Both the position numbers and the translations under genes were made by a program. A model generated the notes under the pieces. The model was given only the letters and a program-made list of their open reading frames with translations. It made no database searches and had not been told where the DNA came from. Shown piece after piece: positions 35,273 through 48,000 of a stretch of 64,000 nt of DNA. Positions within the stretch are counted from its first letter, which is position 1, and each line of letters starts with the position of its first letter. The DNA is from Rotaria socialis (lineage: Eukaryota > Rotifera > Eurotatoria > Philodinida > Philodinidae): NCBI GenBank assembly GCA_905331475.1, contig CAJNYU010002807.1, positions 186,001 to 250,000 on the forward strand, in the 5' to 3' direction.

Positions 35273-36830
35273 GTTATGGCAAAGAAAGAAAGAAGAGCAT
35301 GTGATAATTGTTTTTGACTTGCGCGTGGATTCCCATCGGGAGATAAAGAAAATGACTATCTGTTATAACAAGAAAGAAAGTTTCGGCATATCTCTCTATT
35401 GACGAGCGATACACGTATTCATTCAAATAAGTGTAGCGCGAAACTGTATTCTTGCACGTGTGAACATGAAAGGGAGAAAATATGCGATTGCGAAAATGTT
35501 TTTTTTATCGAACTCAAACAAAAAGTTTGAATCTAAAATTATAACCATATATCAATATGGAACACAATAATGATGCTTGTTTAGCCTAAAACAAAACGTA
35601 TATTAGTCAAGTTTTACTCAAACTATTTTAATAAACTTGTTTCTATTTTACGGACAAATACGCTGTTTTTGTCAAGGCTTGTTTGATTGGATTCTAGTGA
35701 GAATGTGATCAACAATTTTTTCTCATATTCCCAAATACTAATGAGTGGCTATGCCATCGTTCACTATTTATGTTGATGACTTGTATAACAAAACAATTTT
35801 ATTGTACAACGGTCTCTTACATACGTCCACTCATGCTTTTCTCTACATCGCGTCTGACCGATTGACTTTCTTGTTTGTATATAGAATGTTCTTTTTTATT
35901 CAACAAAGCAATCAACGAAATATCTATTGGAAACGAAGGAAGATACAATCATGAATCTTGTACTTGGTTTATGACAATATATTGCACGTATATAAGATAC
36001 GTATTTAGTAATTGATATCGCTTTGTATTGGTTGACTGTAGCTCAACCTATTGACAATAGTGTGACTAGAACGTAGTCAAGCGATAATAGTCTTACAAAA
36101 ACCTAAATGGCATATAATTTTTAAGTATTCTTTTTAGAAACAAATTAAAATAAATTTTCGTTGAAAGTATTTTAATTGTAATGTTAATTCTCTAGATTGG
36201 TTTTTTAAAAACAAGCTGTTGACTTTCTGTTCATTGATACTACTGTTCCTTTTTATTGTTCACATATACCATGATATAATTATGTACAAATAAATGTTCA
36301 CGAAGACGAAACGAAAAGGAAAAAACTGTTAACTATGTAGTCGCTTCATAATAGTTTTAATTAGCAGACATATTAATGAATTTGCAATATTTCCATAATT
36401 CAATGGAACTTACTCATGCTATAAAATATATTGAACATGAAATTGATTCTTTTGTTGTACCGAATAACCACATTATCGGATTGCGTTCAAGAAAATATCG
36501 ACTGATATCAACTAGACATACACAATAAAATTATAGCTTTGCGCTTTGATTGATTGGAATGGTAAGATAAGCGAATTTAAAAGACAAATATTCCGAAACT
36601 ATGATTTTTCTACTTAACATGAGCTTATTTTATTATTTATTCACCAAAGATAGAGCAAATAATATTTGTATAAGTCGATTAAATATATTAGAGGAAAAAT
36701 ACTATAACTAATTACCGCTTGCTTTATACGAATACAAGCTAAAGTGTATTTCTCAGTATTGATTTGTTGCATATTAGAGTTAAAGAAAAAATGCTCACGC
36801 TCATGAGTGTGAGTTGTACACCCCTAGTGA
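35273..36830. other. Intergenic, no gene supported
   Basis: Upstream of the intronless membrane protein. No exon or element recognised. ACACCCCTAG at about 36820-36829 resembles the terminus of the hAT-type MITE found at 54070-54499, but a partner end was not found. Confidence 0.4.
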
Positions 36831-37600
36831 ATCTATGATTTTATACTATATATACTTACGGCAGTCTATCTCAATATCCTGGTTTTCCGTCAGGATGTCC
36901 GTCATATTTCGAACAGTGCCGGGCTGGATGTTCAAATCCACCATGTGACCCCATTTTTTTAATCTGCTTACTAGTCTGGACTGGGTCAACAGACAAAACG
37001 GACTAGACATCGCTGTGAAAAGAATTCGCAGAATAATAAACGGAAAAAAAACGTTTTTGATAGGGTGTTAAACGAAAAAAAGAGTTTATGAATGTGCAAC
37101 GGGACACAAACCCTTTCTTCCGTATATGACGAAGACAATAAACGATTTTTCGGTTGATGATGTGGAAAATGGTTTATCATGTATTTCAAAAACGGAAAAA
37201 AGGTTTGTGCCCCGTTGCAAATTCATAACTCCTTATTTGTTGCAGTGATGACTGGGCTGATGGACATTTCAGACTAGTTCAGACGTGTTTGTAAGACATT
37301 CCTCCTTAAGCTGACTAGACAAGACAAGTATGCAAGACGTTTCCGACTAGACTTGACGGATGCTGTGAACATTTCAGACTAGTCATGTCTACAGTCTTTC
37401 TTCATTTTTTGCTTACTTGGGACTCAGGTGGTGGCGGTGCAGCACGAACCGGCTGGAATACCACTTCCACTTTTAAACAATTTTCCGTGGTTTTCTGGGG
37501 AACATGGCCATTTTTCTCATCTTTCCAACCGGTTCCGACAGTATCCGGTGGCCAAAAGGATTGACCTGGGTATTCATGAAAATTCAAATTAGCATTCTTC
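36831..37600. repeat. Foldback repeat cluster with GACTAG motifs and a CCTGGG terminus
   Basis: Inverted arms at 37082-37121 (TTTATGAATGTGCAACGGG, ACACAAACCC) and 37193-37234 (GGTTTGTGCCCCGTTGCAAA, TTCATAA) flank about 70 bp. Repeated GACTAG/CTAGTC motifs occur from 36970 to 37385. The block ends at about 37573 in TTGACCTGGG, the terminus shared with the CG-rich foldback family. A 61-codon minus-strand frame (37402-37587) contains PGQSFWPPDTVGTGWKDE but has no known match; it may be an old transposon coding fragment. Confidence 0.5.
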
Positions 37601-37667
37601 GCTAAAACGTTGTTTGAGATTTATACAAAATAGATTGATATTTATGCCTTGGCTCTATATCGACCAT

Positions 37668-38060
37668 GAAATGTTTTCAACTGGCAAATATATTTAGGGT
37701 TCGGTTCGGATTGTATTCATCAGATAAGCCTCAGTGAGATTTGAAAAAATCCAAAAGAATGACGTCCCAGAGACATTAAAATCCCAGAAAAGCAGAAGAT
37801 TCTAGCACGCTTTAAACCATATGCGTATTTTTTGGAACTATATTATCTGAATGGGGAAAATCTCAGAATAAAACGTCATCATTCAACTTGCTGATGTATA
37901 CCATGTTTGAGACTGAAATCCCAATAACATGATTATAGTTCTGGACAGAAGATCAAGCGAGACTGATTCTTTTGAGGTTTTTCAGATCTCACTGAAGTCT
38001 ACCTAATGTATACAGCCCGAACCCAAAAGCAATTTGGCAGTTGAAAACGTTCCTTCGTCG
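37668..38060. repeat. Foldback element with ~100-bp inverted arms
   Basis: Left arm (about 37668-37770: GTTTTCAACTGGCAAAT, GGGTTCGG, TCAGTGAGAT) and right arm (about 37950-38060, read in reverse complement: GTTTTCAACTGCCAAAT, GGGTTCGG, TCAGTGAGATCTGA) are imperfect inverted copies. No open frame lies between them. This is a non-autonomous DNA element or its remnant. Confidence 0.65.
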
Positions 38061-38244
38061 GACCAGACTTGCACATTATCGTCTGCACGAGTACAATTAT
38101 AAATGAAAAAAATCTTAGCTCACTGCAACGTATATTGATTGGTATGGTTACTTTTTTCCTGGTAAGATGACCCTTACAGTTGTAATAGTTCTATATCCCC
38201 TCAGGAGCAAGCCAGAAAAGCACCCATGTAATAAAAACCGCATA

Positions 38245-38270
38245 AAAATCGGCGGTTAACCGCCGATTTT
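38245..38270. repeat. Perfect 26-bp palindrome, CG-rich
   Basis: A perfect palindrome centred on GGTTAACC (arm AAAATCGGCGGTT). It is followed within 100 bp by related ACCGATC, TTTACCGCAGG and GCGGTTTACCGC pieces (to about 38355). It lies in a CG-rich island of an AT-rich intergenic region. Confidence 0.8.
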
Positions 38271-38355
38271 ACCGATCCAGTTACCGGCTCTCATATCAGT
38301 GTAATTTACCGCAGGTAGGATAAATAGCGCGGTTTACCGCAAAAAGATGAATCGG

Positions 38356-39238
38356 TATTCGCAACATGAGCAGATTGCTTTTTATCATAGATACAGCCCA
38401 CTGGGGGCTATTTATACATGTTTATGGTACTCCGACTGAAAAGTGTTCCCACACTTGAGAAAGTTATCACGTTTGTATTTTCTTTGACGTGATGTCTTCG
38501 GAAAACTTCGTAGTAGTATCTCTTTTGACTCAATTAATACTTATTGGTTGGTTACAAACAAATATAATGTAGTTTGATAAATTTCTGTCGTATGATCGTT
38601 TCTTACAATACAAGAACGACTGCTCAATATGTTAGATAGTCATTAACATTTTTTATTTTTTATGAATTCGCGAAAGAGATTTTTACAGTGAGTCAATTTT
38701 TCAATGTCTTATTTTGTTGTGTCAATCTTTTAACTATTCATATTCATATTGAATGACATGAATAACAAGATTGCCAACCAAAATCGAATGATAGGAAAAA
38801 ATAGAATTAGTAAAATTTATTGGTTCTCTATCAATAATGAATATGTACGAAGATATTTGTATTATCAGGGGTTACATTTTTTCAACTTGTTCAATCATCA
38901 AGTTATTTATCATGATACGTTTATAATAAATAAAAAGAAAGGTTTTATACATAGAATTCATTTCAATGAAGTATTGGTGTTTGAAAAGATACAGAAAAAA
39001 AACATAAACTAATCAAAGAGTTATTTGATTTAGATCAATAAAATTTAAGAAGATTATTAGTAAAAATATCTTTGTTTTCTGTTTCATGCGAATGGTAATT
39101 TTTCGATATAATGTCAATTAGATATTTGATATTTTCTTTCACAATTATGACACTGCAGAAGAGAAAGGAAAATCGTTTATTACTTTTCAATAGCAAAATC
39201 AAAGTTATAAAAGCCTCTTTTTCTGTAAAAAGAATGCT
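38356..39238. other. Intergenic, nothing recognised
   Basis: 3' flank of the phosphogluconolactonase gene. An 87-codon plus-strand frame (38749-39012) is rich in Asn, Ile, Tyr and Lys as expected by chance in AT-rich DNA; no homology recognised and no splice partners. Confidence 0.45.
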
Positions 39239-40005
39239 TCAAATTATTTCCAATTTTGATGCAGCTGCTTGATCAAGATACCAAACAAGATTTTCTACTT
39301 GACCAATAGGATATGTTCGATTTTTATCTTGTAGAACTTCTTTGACAATAGTTGATTTATTTTCACCGGCGACAACAGCAATTTTATATTTTGCTTGATT
39401 AATTGTATTCAATGTTAATGTAATGCGTTCAGGTGGAGGTTTCGGTGAATCTTTTACAAATGTTACTAATCCTTTATTTATATTGAGAGCCGAATGATTA
39501 GGAAATAGACTTGCTGTATGGCCATCAGGACCCATACCAAGAAGAAGTATATCAAATGACTAGAAATTAAAAATAAATTATGATTTTAGAAAATGAAAAA
39601 GTCGTGATTAACTTTATCTGGTCCAATAAATAATTCTTCCAATTTGTTTTGATAATCTTGTGCACATTCTTCAACAGTTGTCAATGTTGAATCAATTTTA
39701 ATAATATTTTTTTCACTAATTGGTAATTGTCGAAATAATTTTAATTGATAACTTCCATAATTGGAATCATCTGATGTACACGGAACAAATCTTTCGTCAA
39801 CAAAAAAAAATCGAATACGAGACCAAGGCAATTGAAGATGAGGAACAATTGATGCTAACATATCGATCAAAGATCCACCAGATAAGCCAATTGTTATTAT
39901 TTCTTTGGTATTCATTATTTGTAATATAATTTCTTCAAGATGATAACCAACCTTCTCTGATATTAATTTATTATTATCAAGAATATTTATATTTGATGAT
40001 GACAT
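39239..40005 (-). CDS. PGLS: 6-phosphogluconolactonase
   Basis: Two exons, 40005-39613 and 39559-39239, phase 0, giving 237 aa, the usual animal length. Family signatures are clear: IGLSGGSL near residue 40, RIRFFFVDERFVPCTSDDSNYG, and LLGMGPDGHTASLFPNH just after the junction. The enzyme hydrolyses 6-phosphogluconolactone to 6-phosphogluconate, the second step of the oxidative pentose phosphate pathway, in the cytosol. The 53-bp intron has standard ends. No duplication or fusion to glucose-6-phosphate dehydrogenase is seen. Confidence 0.96.
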
Positions 40006-41038
40006 TTTTTTCTTTTCAAAAATCTATAATTTTTCTTTAAAAAAAAGAAGCAATGTTTAGAAAATAAGATTATAACCGTAAAAGAAACGAAATAAATACA
40101 TTGATTTGTATTCATTAATCTAGAAATGAAGATATTTTATTTTATTTTATTTTATTTAAGAAAATCTTCTATTTTATCGATGTCAAACTTTTGTAAGATG
40201 AAATATAGCTATGAGTTCAGACCAATTAATTTAACCATTTCATTTATTAAGTTTTCTAAAGTTTGTTAACATGATAATTATTTTTTCATAATTTTTCATT
40301 TAATCAAATTATTTTTACAGCGTCCCTTGTAATGCAATGCTTCCTCTTATTTTTTCGTCTGAACATTTAAAATTAAAATGTCTGATTCTGGATTATTCTG
40401 TGCTATAAAAATCTTGACATATATATTTTCCACTGATTGAGTGCAATCTGAGAAATAATCTTTGGTGATAAAAATTGAAACTTCTAATATGATATTAGAC
40501 TAGCTACATTTCAATTGTTTGAAAACATAACGTATGGCTAAGATTAACCAAGATTTATAACTAAAGTCTAGTAAAATTCAAACAAATTCTGTAGATTTAG
40601 TTCATCAAATTCGAAGACTTAGAATATTTATCGGTATGAATGCAATTTATTTATTGGGCAAATCAAATCGACAACAAACAATAACTATATTGAATAATGC
40701 TCAATGCATTGATAACGAAGCTGTTGGAATTCATATAACTAATATTACTGATATAACTAGCAATGATGGTTAACAACACTGAAGCATTGACATTATTTTG
40801 ACGATCACTCGTGTTTTGCATTTGCAATAAATATCAAAAGAACATTTTTTTAAAATAAACATTGAAAGAGTTGACGGCTCGTCGAATATTTCGAATTCAA
40901 TTTCAAACAAAGAACAATACATTTTAAAATTTTATTTCGAAAAGATTTGTATAACCCATACCGATAAAAGATGAAAATTTTTTTTATTATAATCTTTTTT
41001 CAACCAAAAACTTAGCCAATAAAATCATTTCAAATAAA
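40006..41038. other. Intergenic with a coding-like segment at 40567-40773
   Basis: Mostly AT-rich, including a TTTTA run near 40136-40160. A plus-strand open segment, about 40567-40773, reads like a real exon (for example NSVDLVHQIRRLRIF and NAQCIDNEAVGIHI) and ends in TAA. It is preceded by a possible acceptor (CTAAAG) but no matching upstream exon could be phased. It could be the last exon of a small gene or a gene fragment. Confidence 0.35.
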
Positions 41039-42118
41039 TCAATTATGAATATTTTCAAAAAGAATCGTTCTTAATTTTTGGTAACAATCTAATCTTACTT
41101 TTCCATAATTAGCATAATCAAAATCAATTTGTGATAAACGTGATTGAACTAATGCCCAAAGTCCCCACATTAAATGCGAAAGTGCTGCAAATCGATTAAT
41201 ACGATGACATAGATCATCAATATCTATTGGTTGATTCATTGGACGATTGTGAAAATAAATATTTAACCATCGTTTTTGTTCATCAAGTGTTGGATATAAA
41301 TCAAAATTAGCATCATCAACACCAGCATATTCAACAAAATGATTTGCAATATCAAATAAATAATAATTTAAATGTGTATATTCAAAATCAATAAATGATA
41401 TTTTTTCATTTTTTTCATCATAAATTATATTTTTCACAAGTAAATCATTATGACAATAAACAAGATCTTTACCTAATTCTGCATTTGGAACAATGTCGGT
41501 AAGAATATGTTGTTCAATAATATCGATGTCCGATATTATCGATGAAATTTCTTCAAGAAAAATAATTCAATTATTTCTTTTTATTATAAACAGAAAAAAA
41601 CCTTTCTTTGATTGTTCATTTTCACTGATTAATTGAATAAATTTTCTTAAAAGTAAAATAATATGAGGTGTTTCATATTTTTCTATGGGTACGGAATGCA
41701 TTTGCGCAAGTTTAATAGCAATCAATTTGGAAATATTTTCTTTTCTTACGTCATCCCTTGAACATGGTTTACCATTGGTAAAGTCATATACAATGCCATT
41801 ATTGAATTTTATAAGAATATGTTGCGATAAAACACCACATTCAGATAATTTAATCATGGCATCGATTTCTTCTGAACGATCAATAAATAATTCTGTTTTT
41901 GAACCAAATATTTTTATAATTACTCCTTTCGATTCATTATCAGATGTTCTACTATCAAAAAGTCCTAAAATTGCATTTGTTATACCTTCTGTAAATGTTA
42001 TCAAGCGAGTATTTGACGAATTCCAATCAGGTCTAATTTTAGATATTAATTTAAATATATCATCCGAAATATTCGATAATGATAATGTTATATTTTCAAT
42101 AATTGGATATGAACACAT
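41039..42118 (-). CDS. ETNK1: Ethanolamine kinase (choline/ethanolamine kinase family)
   Basis: Two exons, 42118-41602 and 41550-41039, with matching phases, give 342 aa. FTEGITNAILGLF is the nucleotide-binding opening typical of ethanolamine kinases (human ETNK has TxGITN). The catalytic Brenner-type motif is LVYCHNDLLVKNII with D208, and the Mg-binding motif is SFIDFEYTHLNYYLFDIANHF. It phosphorylates ethanolamine with ATP, the first step of the CDP-ethanolamine route to phosphatidylethanolamine, in the cytosol. Choline cannot be excluded as a substrate. The neighbouring genes are unrelated. Confidence 0.93.
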
Positions 42119-42233
42119 CTTAAAATAAATACAAGAAAAAGAACATAGAAATTTTAATAAAAGAAAAAAATATGGATGATCAATTTTACTATCGCATTTT
42201 TATTTTATAATTTTTATACTTCATCAATGAAGT

Positions 42234-42437
42234 TTACATTATTTCCTCAACTGAAATAAAACGAGAATGAGACGTTATACAACTGAAACGAGCGAAGATC
42301 TGCTGATTGATTACATAGAACGAAAGACACCCTGTATAATGACGACAATTTTCACAAAAGTAGAAAGCTCTGTCATGTTCTGTACTAAGGCAAAGAATAA
42401 CGCTTTCTTCTACTGAGGTTTTTTCATCAAAACTCAT
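42234..42437 (-). CDS. Small hypothetical ORF, 67 aa
   Basis: A single frame with ATG at 42437, lying 116 bp upstream of the ethanolamine kinase start on the same strand. It contains a CxxC followed by another cysteine (FCENCRHYTGC) and ordinary-looking residues. I do not recognise it. It could be a tiny gene, a degraded exon or an upstream reading frame in the kinase transcript. Confidence 0.3.
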   Translation of the reverse strand: MSFDEKTSVEESVILCLSTEHDRAFYFCENCRHYTGCLSFYVINQQIFARFSCITSHSRFISVEEIM

Positions 42438-42731
42438 TAGATATTGTTTACTAAATTCAAAATTAGTCTCTCACAACATTTTTATTATCTATAATCTGAC
42501 TTATTATTGAGAAAGTTTGATTTATTTATTACTAGAATTATTTTAAATTTTTTCTTATTGATTCTTGTGAGTATGGTTGTTTTTAATTAAAATGCCTCGA
42601 TGAATTAAAATTGATAGAAGATAATTTGAGAAAAAAAAAACGCTAAGATTAATCATTTTGATACATGAATAATAATATTCATTTCCAATTATTTCCAAAA
42701 AAAAAAACATTATAATCATTTAATTATCAAT

Positions 42732-42873
42732 TCATTTTATCGTCGACATCACTTTAAACAATCTGTCATAACGATCGGCTTCAGTAATATCGAGCAAAAC
42801 AAATTGACTAGCAAGGTCTTTCCTATTCAATATATCAGCGATTTCTAGTAAATCATGAATACATGTGGTCCAC
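42732..42873 (-). pseudogene. Orphan terminal exon or gene fragment
   Basis: After a possible acceptor CTGCAG at 42874-42879, the minus strand reads WTTCIHDLLEIADILNRKD, then SQFVLLDITEADRYDRL, and ends in TGA at 42732-42734. The composition is clearly protein-like for AT-rich DNA, yet no upstream exon with a compatible phase is apparent and a stop lies just beyond the acceptor. I do not recognise the family. It may be the remnant of a lost gene. Confidence 0.4.
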
Positions 42874-44005
42874 TGCAGTCTTCAGATATTTCTCAATGCA
42901 AAGTATTTTGTGAAACGAAATATTTGGCGATTTTTCATGAAATCCGTTTTGATTAAAATATAATGAACTCTCAGTGTATTGCTAATCTTTTGCAAAACAA
43001 AAAGTCTAAAAATGAGCACATATCATGGGACCAATGTTGACAGAATCATATTTAAAAAAGAAAATATGATATTAATATCTTCTATTATTTTTGAACGATA
43101 TAAATATCCACAATTGAGCTTGAAAAGCATGCGAAGTCTTCTAGTGGGAGAGATGTAACAGTCACTATTGATGCTGTCAGCAAGGAAAAAGAGACAGAAG
43201 CGCAGTGGACAAATCAATGATGTTACTGGCACTGGAGTTAACCCCGATCTGTAGCTAATTATACTCTAAACTCGGATTGCGACAGACTAGTTTTTTCTTA
43301 CAGCAGGTAGTAAATAATAAAAGTGTTTCATCAGACGTTTTGAGTGATTTTTTCGTAAATTTCAACTCATTCTCGAACAAAATCAACAATAAAAGTTTGA
43401 ACTAGTAATTAACTTTCAATATTTCTTGTTTTCTTTTTAGTTGAAATGTCTTTATGTGAATTTGAATTTTTCTTCAAATCTAAATAATCACAATAATATA
43501 TTTTAGAAATAAATAATTGAACATTTCAAATCTTTGTTTTAACCTATAAGTGATTATGATAAATTGCACGGCGATAATGTAAGTACTATATTTATTTTTT
43601 TGTGTAAGTGTTTCAAATAGATGATAAATAATATTGTTTTTTTCAAAGAAATCTTTAATAGATGGAACACATTATTTTTAATGTTATATCTCAATGAAAT
43701 CATAGTAACAATTTAATCAGACCTGCACTAACTCTAGCTATCAAAAAATAGATCCTACAACGAAATTTACCACTAGAAGATCTTACACAGACAAAGAATT
43801 GAATTATTACTTATTACTATTTCTATCTCTATGATATATTATTGATTGATTGTTTTATTCTCATCTACAATTTTGATCAAAGAATAGAAACATTTCTATG
43901 TAAATTTTTTAAATAATTAATTTCTAGAAAACGAAATTAAAAGAAAATAAAAAAGAAAATATTTTGATGAAAATCATCGAGATAACATCAGTGTTTATTG
44001 TTATC
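42874..44005. other. Intergenic, ambiguous coding traces
   Basis: A plus-strand open segment at 43104-43220 (with ELEKHAKSSSGRDVTVTIDA) and an overlapping minus-strand frame at 43023-43232 are seen. Neither is recognised and at most one can be real. The rest is AT-rich without structure. Confidence 0.3.
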
Positions 44006-44821
44006 TCATTTAATTGCAAGAACAAAAATTCTTATAGGTAAAAGTTCTCTAACAACTTTTTTTAATTTTGAACATTGATCTTTAACAACAGTAAAACCAG
44101 CTCGATGTGCAATATCATAAAATTGTTCTCCTGTTCTAACATAATACTGATCGTCTGGATCGAATTCTGCTTCTTGTCTGTTTGCAACACAATTATCTTT
44201 TATAACAATTAAACCATTTTTTTTTAATGTTAATTTTAATTTACGTAAAAGACCAACAAGATCATCACCATTCAAATATCCTAATACCCCTTAAAGAAAA
44301 TAGATGCAAAATATTTTTTTAAATAAAATAGATGTTAAAAATTTTACATTGTGCCCATATAAGATCATATTTTGGAAATTTATCTAATTCAAGTTCACCT
44401 ATTGAACAAGCAAACGATCGATCAATCTTATTTTCATCATTTTCAAATAATGTTCGAGTTTGTTCACAATAATCTTCTAGCAAATCATTTATATCAATAC
44501 GATCAAAGTAACGGGATAACAAATTTTTTGTTACTCGACCAATTCCACAGCCGAGTTCAAGGCAATGTGCTGAACTTAATTTTCCATTATATTGCTAAAA
44601 TACATCTTTATGTACGAATCAAAAAGTATTTTCTTATATAAAAATCAAACTTTAAAGAGTGCTTGAAGTAATTGATTAGATTCTTGAATATCTGTATCAT
44701 GTACTTGTGTATAACCACCCAACATTGTATCAAAAGTTTTTGGACGCGATGAATAATAATTTCGTGTTACACTTTGTCTTTCTTGAGCATCTTCACGTTC
44801 ACCTTCCATACGTTCATTCAT
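44006..44821 (-). CDS. NTMT1: Alpha N-terminal protein methyltransferase
   Basis: Three exons (44821-44651, 44594-44348, 44289-44006) with matching phases give 233 aa, close to the animal enzyme. The SAM-binding motif I is CLELGCGIGRVTKNLL; DLIWAQWVLGYLNG, rebuilt across the second junction, and GLIVIKDN match motif IV and after. TMLGGYTQVHDTDIQES is the conserved N-terminal substrate-site segment. The enzyme methylates the alpha-amino group of proteins beginning (Met)-X-Pro-Lys, such as RCC1. The start at 44821 is the first of two nearby ATGs. It is divergent from the IQ-motif gene, with about 264 bp between them. Confidence 0.93.
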
Positions 44822-45085
44822 TTCTTAATTTTCTTTCTTGTTAAATATTTATTGTTTCAATAAAAAACAAAATGAAATGCAATGTTTTATATTCATCTAC
44901 AATATCTATACATTTTATTTCTTTCTTCTTTCTTGTTTCTTAGTAATTTATTCTTAATGGTAGTTTGTAAACCAATGGAAATGATAAAAAACACTGTGAG
45001 AGAGGACATGTCTTAACAGACGATAGAAACATGAAAAAAGAAAGAAATCGAACGTTTCTATTAAGTTAAGAATTGAAAATAAATA

Positions 45086-48000
45086 ATGACAAGTACTGGA
45101 CAATATCCTGAACCATGGAAAAGTACAGCAGCAACATTATTCAATCCATATTTGAATATAAATCAAATGTCAAATCGAAGTCGTCAACAATCTGTTCGTA
45201 CACGTGTATTAACACCAACTCGACATTCACGAGCGCCACCAGAAAGTCTTGTTGAAACAGGAAATTTAAGAGTAACAACATCAGAATCAAAGAAAAGACC
45301 AAGATCAAAACGATTTCCAAGTCAAAATGCAGCAGAGGAAGTTTCAATTTATGTTCAACAAATGATTCATAATCAATTTTGTGGTCGAAGTGGAACACCG
45401 AGTGATTTGAGATATGATGATCAAAAAGTTCGACGTAGAATGAGTTCACCAGATAGTAGAATTACAATGCAAAAAAGAATTTCATCAAGCAAACATCAAT
45501 CACGAGGTGAAATCTTTTTTCTTCGAATCCTTAAAAAGACAGAAATTTCTTTTTTCTTTCGAATCTTTTTTAGTATCTCAATATACATTAGATGATTTTT
45601 TCAATACAACTGATGAACAAATGTCACGTATGGCATCAATGATGCCCGGTAGAGAATCAAGTTTTAGTGAAAACTATTCTCTATGGGGAGAAAGGTTGGT
45701 TTCATTTTTCGCTTTCTTTTCTTTCTTTTTCAAAAAATGAAATCAATATTTCGAAATAAAAAAAACACTTGTTATAATTAATCTCTAGTCCACAACATAA
45801 ATCAAACGGTGGCGAGCGCTTAACATTGGCAGATATGTGTCATATAGCTTCGAATGTAGGAGACAAAATGAGTCAGAGTAAAGAAAAGGTATTCATATCA
45901 AATAATGTGTGATTAACCTAATACACCGTTTGACTGAATACACTTGATTTAATGTGTTTGTTTTCATTTCATTTTATTTTTAATAAAAATTTTCTATAAT
46001 TAATTAGGTTGGCCTTGAAGCAATACGCGGCTTTCGTTTACCATCTGCCAGATTAACTTATGAACCGTATGAATATCACGCAATGGACACACCACTTGTA
46101 TTTGGTCAACATAATGCAACGTAATTTTTATTCATTTCAATAAAAATCAATCAGTCTTTTTTATTTTTGGATTTTTAGTGATCGAATTCGATTAAGTGAT
46201 ATTCTCACTGATGATAATTTTTCAAATGCACCAATGATTGAAATCGTTACCAATGATGTTGTTGATGATAAAGCATCTCGTGCCAGTCGTACTCATTTAA
46301 AATCAAGTACAACAACAGTTACGACAAAAATTAATGAATTTAAAGATTGGAGAGGAAAAATTAGTCAAGCAAATTTACCGGAGTATTTTCTTTCGTATCT
46401 AAATATTTTGTCAAATGTTATTATTCTCTTTGAAGTGTTCGAAATCGATCAAGAAGACAACATTCAGCATCAATTGTATCTCCACAACGACCTTGCACAG
46501 CTGCAAGTAATTTTTCAAAATCGAGACCTGAATCAAGTGGTTTACTTATTAATGATTCTCAAAAAGCAGATATTGTAAAATTATCAATATTGACATTTAC
46601 TTTGATTTTATATTTAAAAATCTCAAAATAGGAAATTCCATCATCATTATCAGAAAAAATGATTGTTGTACCTGTTGCGTCAGTCTTAAAAAATCCATCA
46701 AATAATAAACAACGACAAAGGAATTATCCATTGAATGTTCGTATTGACGAAGCCAATGTTAAACAGGTTCTTGATAAATTAGAAAATTTCATTCATATTT
46801 TTATTTTTATTTTCGATAAATAAAATTAAAGACCATAGATTTAAGTGAAACTGGTCGAGCTCAAAGTTATGAAAGCGTTGATAATCTGAGTAAGACAAAT
46901 AATCAAATAAATTTTCTTGTAAATAAAGCATAAAAATAATTTTTCCAGTTGATCCACCGTGTTTAAGTCTTCCAAGTGAAAATAATGATGATTTATTAAA
47001 AACAAGTGAAATGATGCCTAATTCAACGCCAGTTCCAATGATGTCAACAAGTACAACACCGTTTACGATGTATACACAGGAGTTACACGCTCGTGATGAT
47101 CTCTCACCAGATCCAATGTTAAATAAACGAAATTATAAGTTGATTCAAAGTTCATCTAGACAAATTTATCGAACAATACCGGAACCGAATCGTAATTCAC
47201 ATTCAAATCAAACAAATGAACAATTGACACAGTTAACACTTTCACAATTGGAACTTTTAGAAAATTATGATCCGATGGTTAGTGCAAAGATTGGTATTCC
47301 ATTTATTCCGGTTCAAATGTTAGCAAGACCACGTGAAGCCTATCAATCAGCTAAACTTTCTATTGATCAAATTCAACGAAGATATCCAAAGTATAATTTT
47401 GTTTTCCTTTTTTTTGAACAATTTTTAATTTTGTTAATTTTATATTATAGAAAAAATGGTCAACCTATATTTGAACCTCGTGTACCTCGTTCTTGTCATA
47501 GTTTAATTGATATTTCTCAAACACTTCAATTAACAAAATCAAAAAGAATACGTGTCGAAAGACAAACTACATTTGAAAAACCGGAAAATGAATCATCAAT
47601 TGAAGAAAGTATTCAAATTAAATCATTAGAAAATCCAAATCGCTTGACTATTTCACTTTATTCTCCATCTGAACAACATTTATTTGTTAAACATACAAAT
47701 TCAATAAGAACATCATCAAAAGCATATCGAAGTCAATTAGATGATATTTCAACTTTCGGAAATTCAGTCGATCAGCAAGCAAATCTTTCTATTCAGTAAG
47801 ATTTCATTTTTATTTATCTTAAATAGTTTTAGTTTAAGAAACACAAAGAAGAAAAGAAAAATGACTATGACATGATTGGCAGTTATGTCACATAAATGCA
47901 TTCTCATCATTTTCTAGTTTTGAAAGTTGTATCCATGAACTATCTAATAGTTAATCTCATAACAAAGAAAAATCGATAAGCTAGAAATACAAAATTACTA

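Noticed and set aside
36890-36960. tRNA-like T-arm sequence (GTTCAAATCC)
   Set aside because: The flanking bases do not form the five-pair T stem or an acceptor stem.
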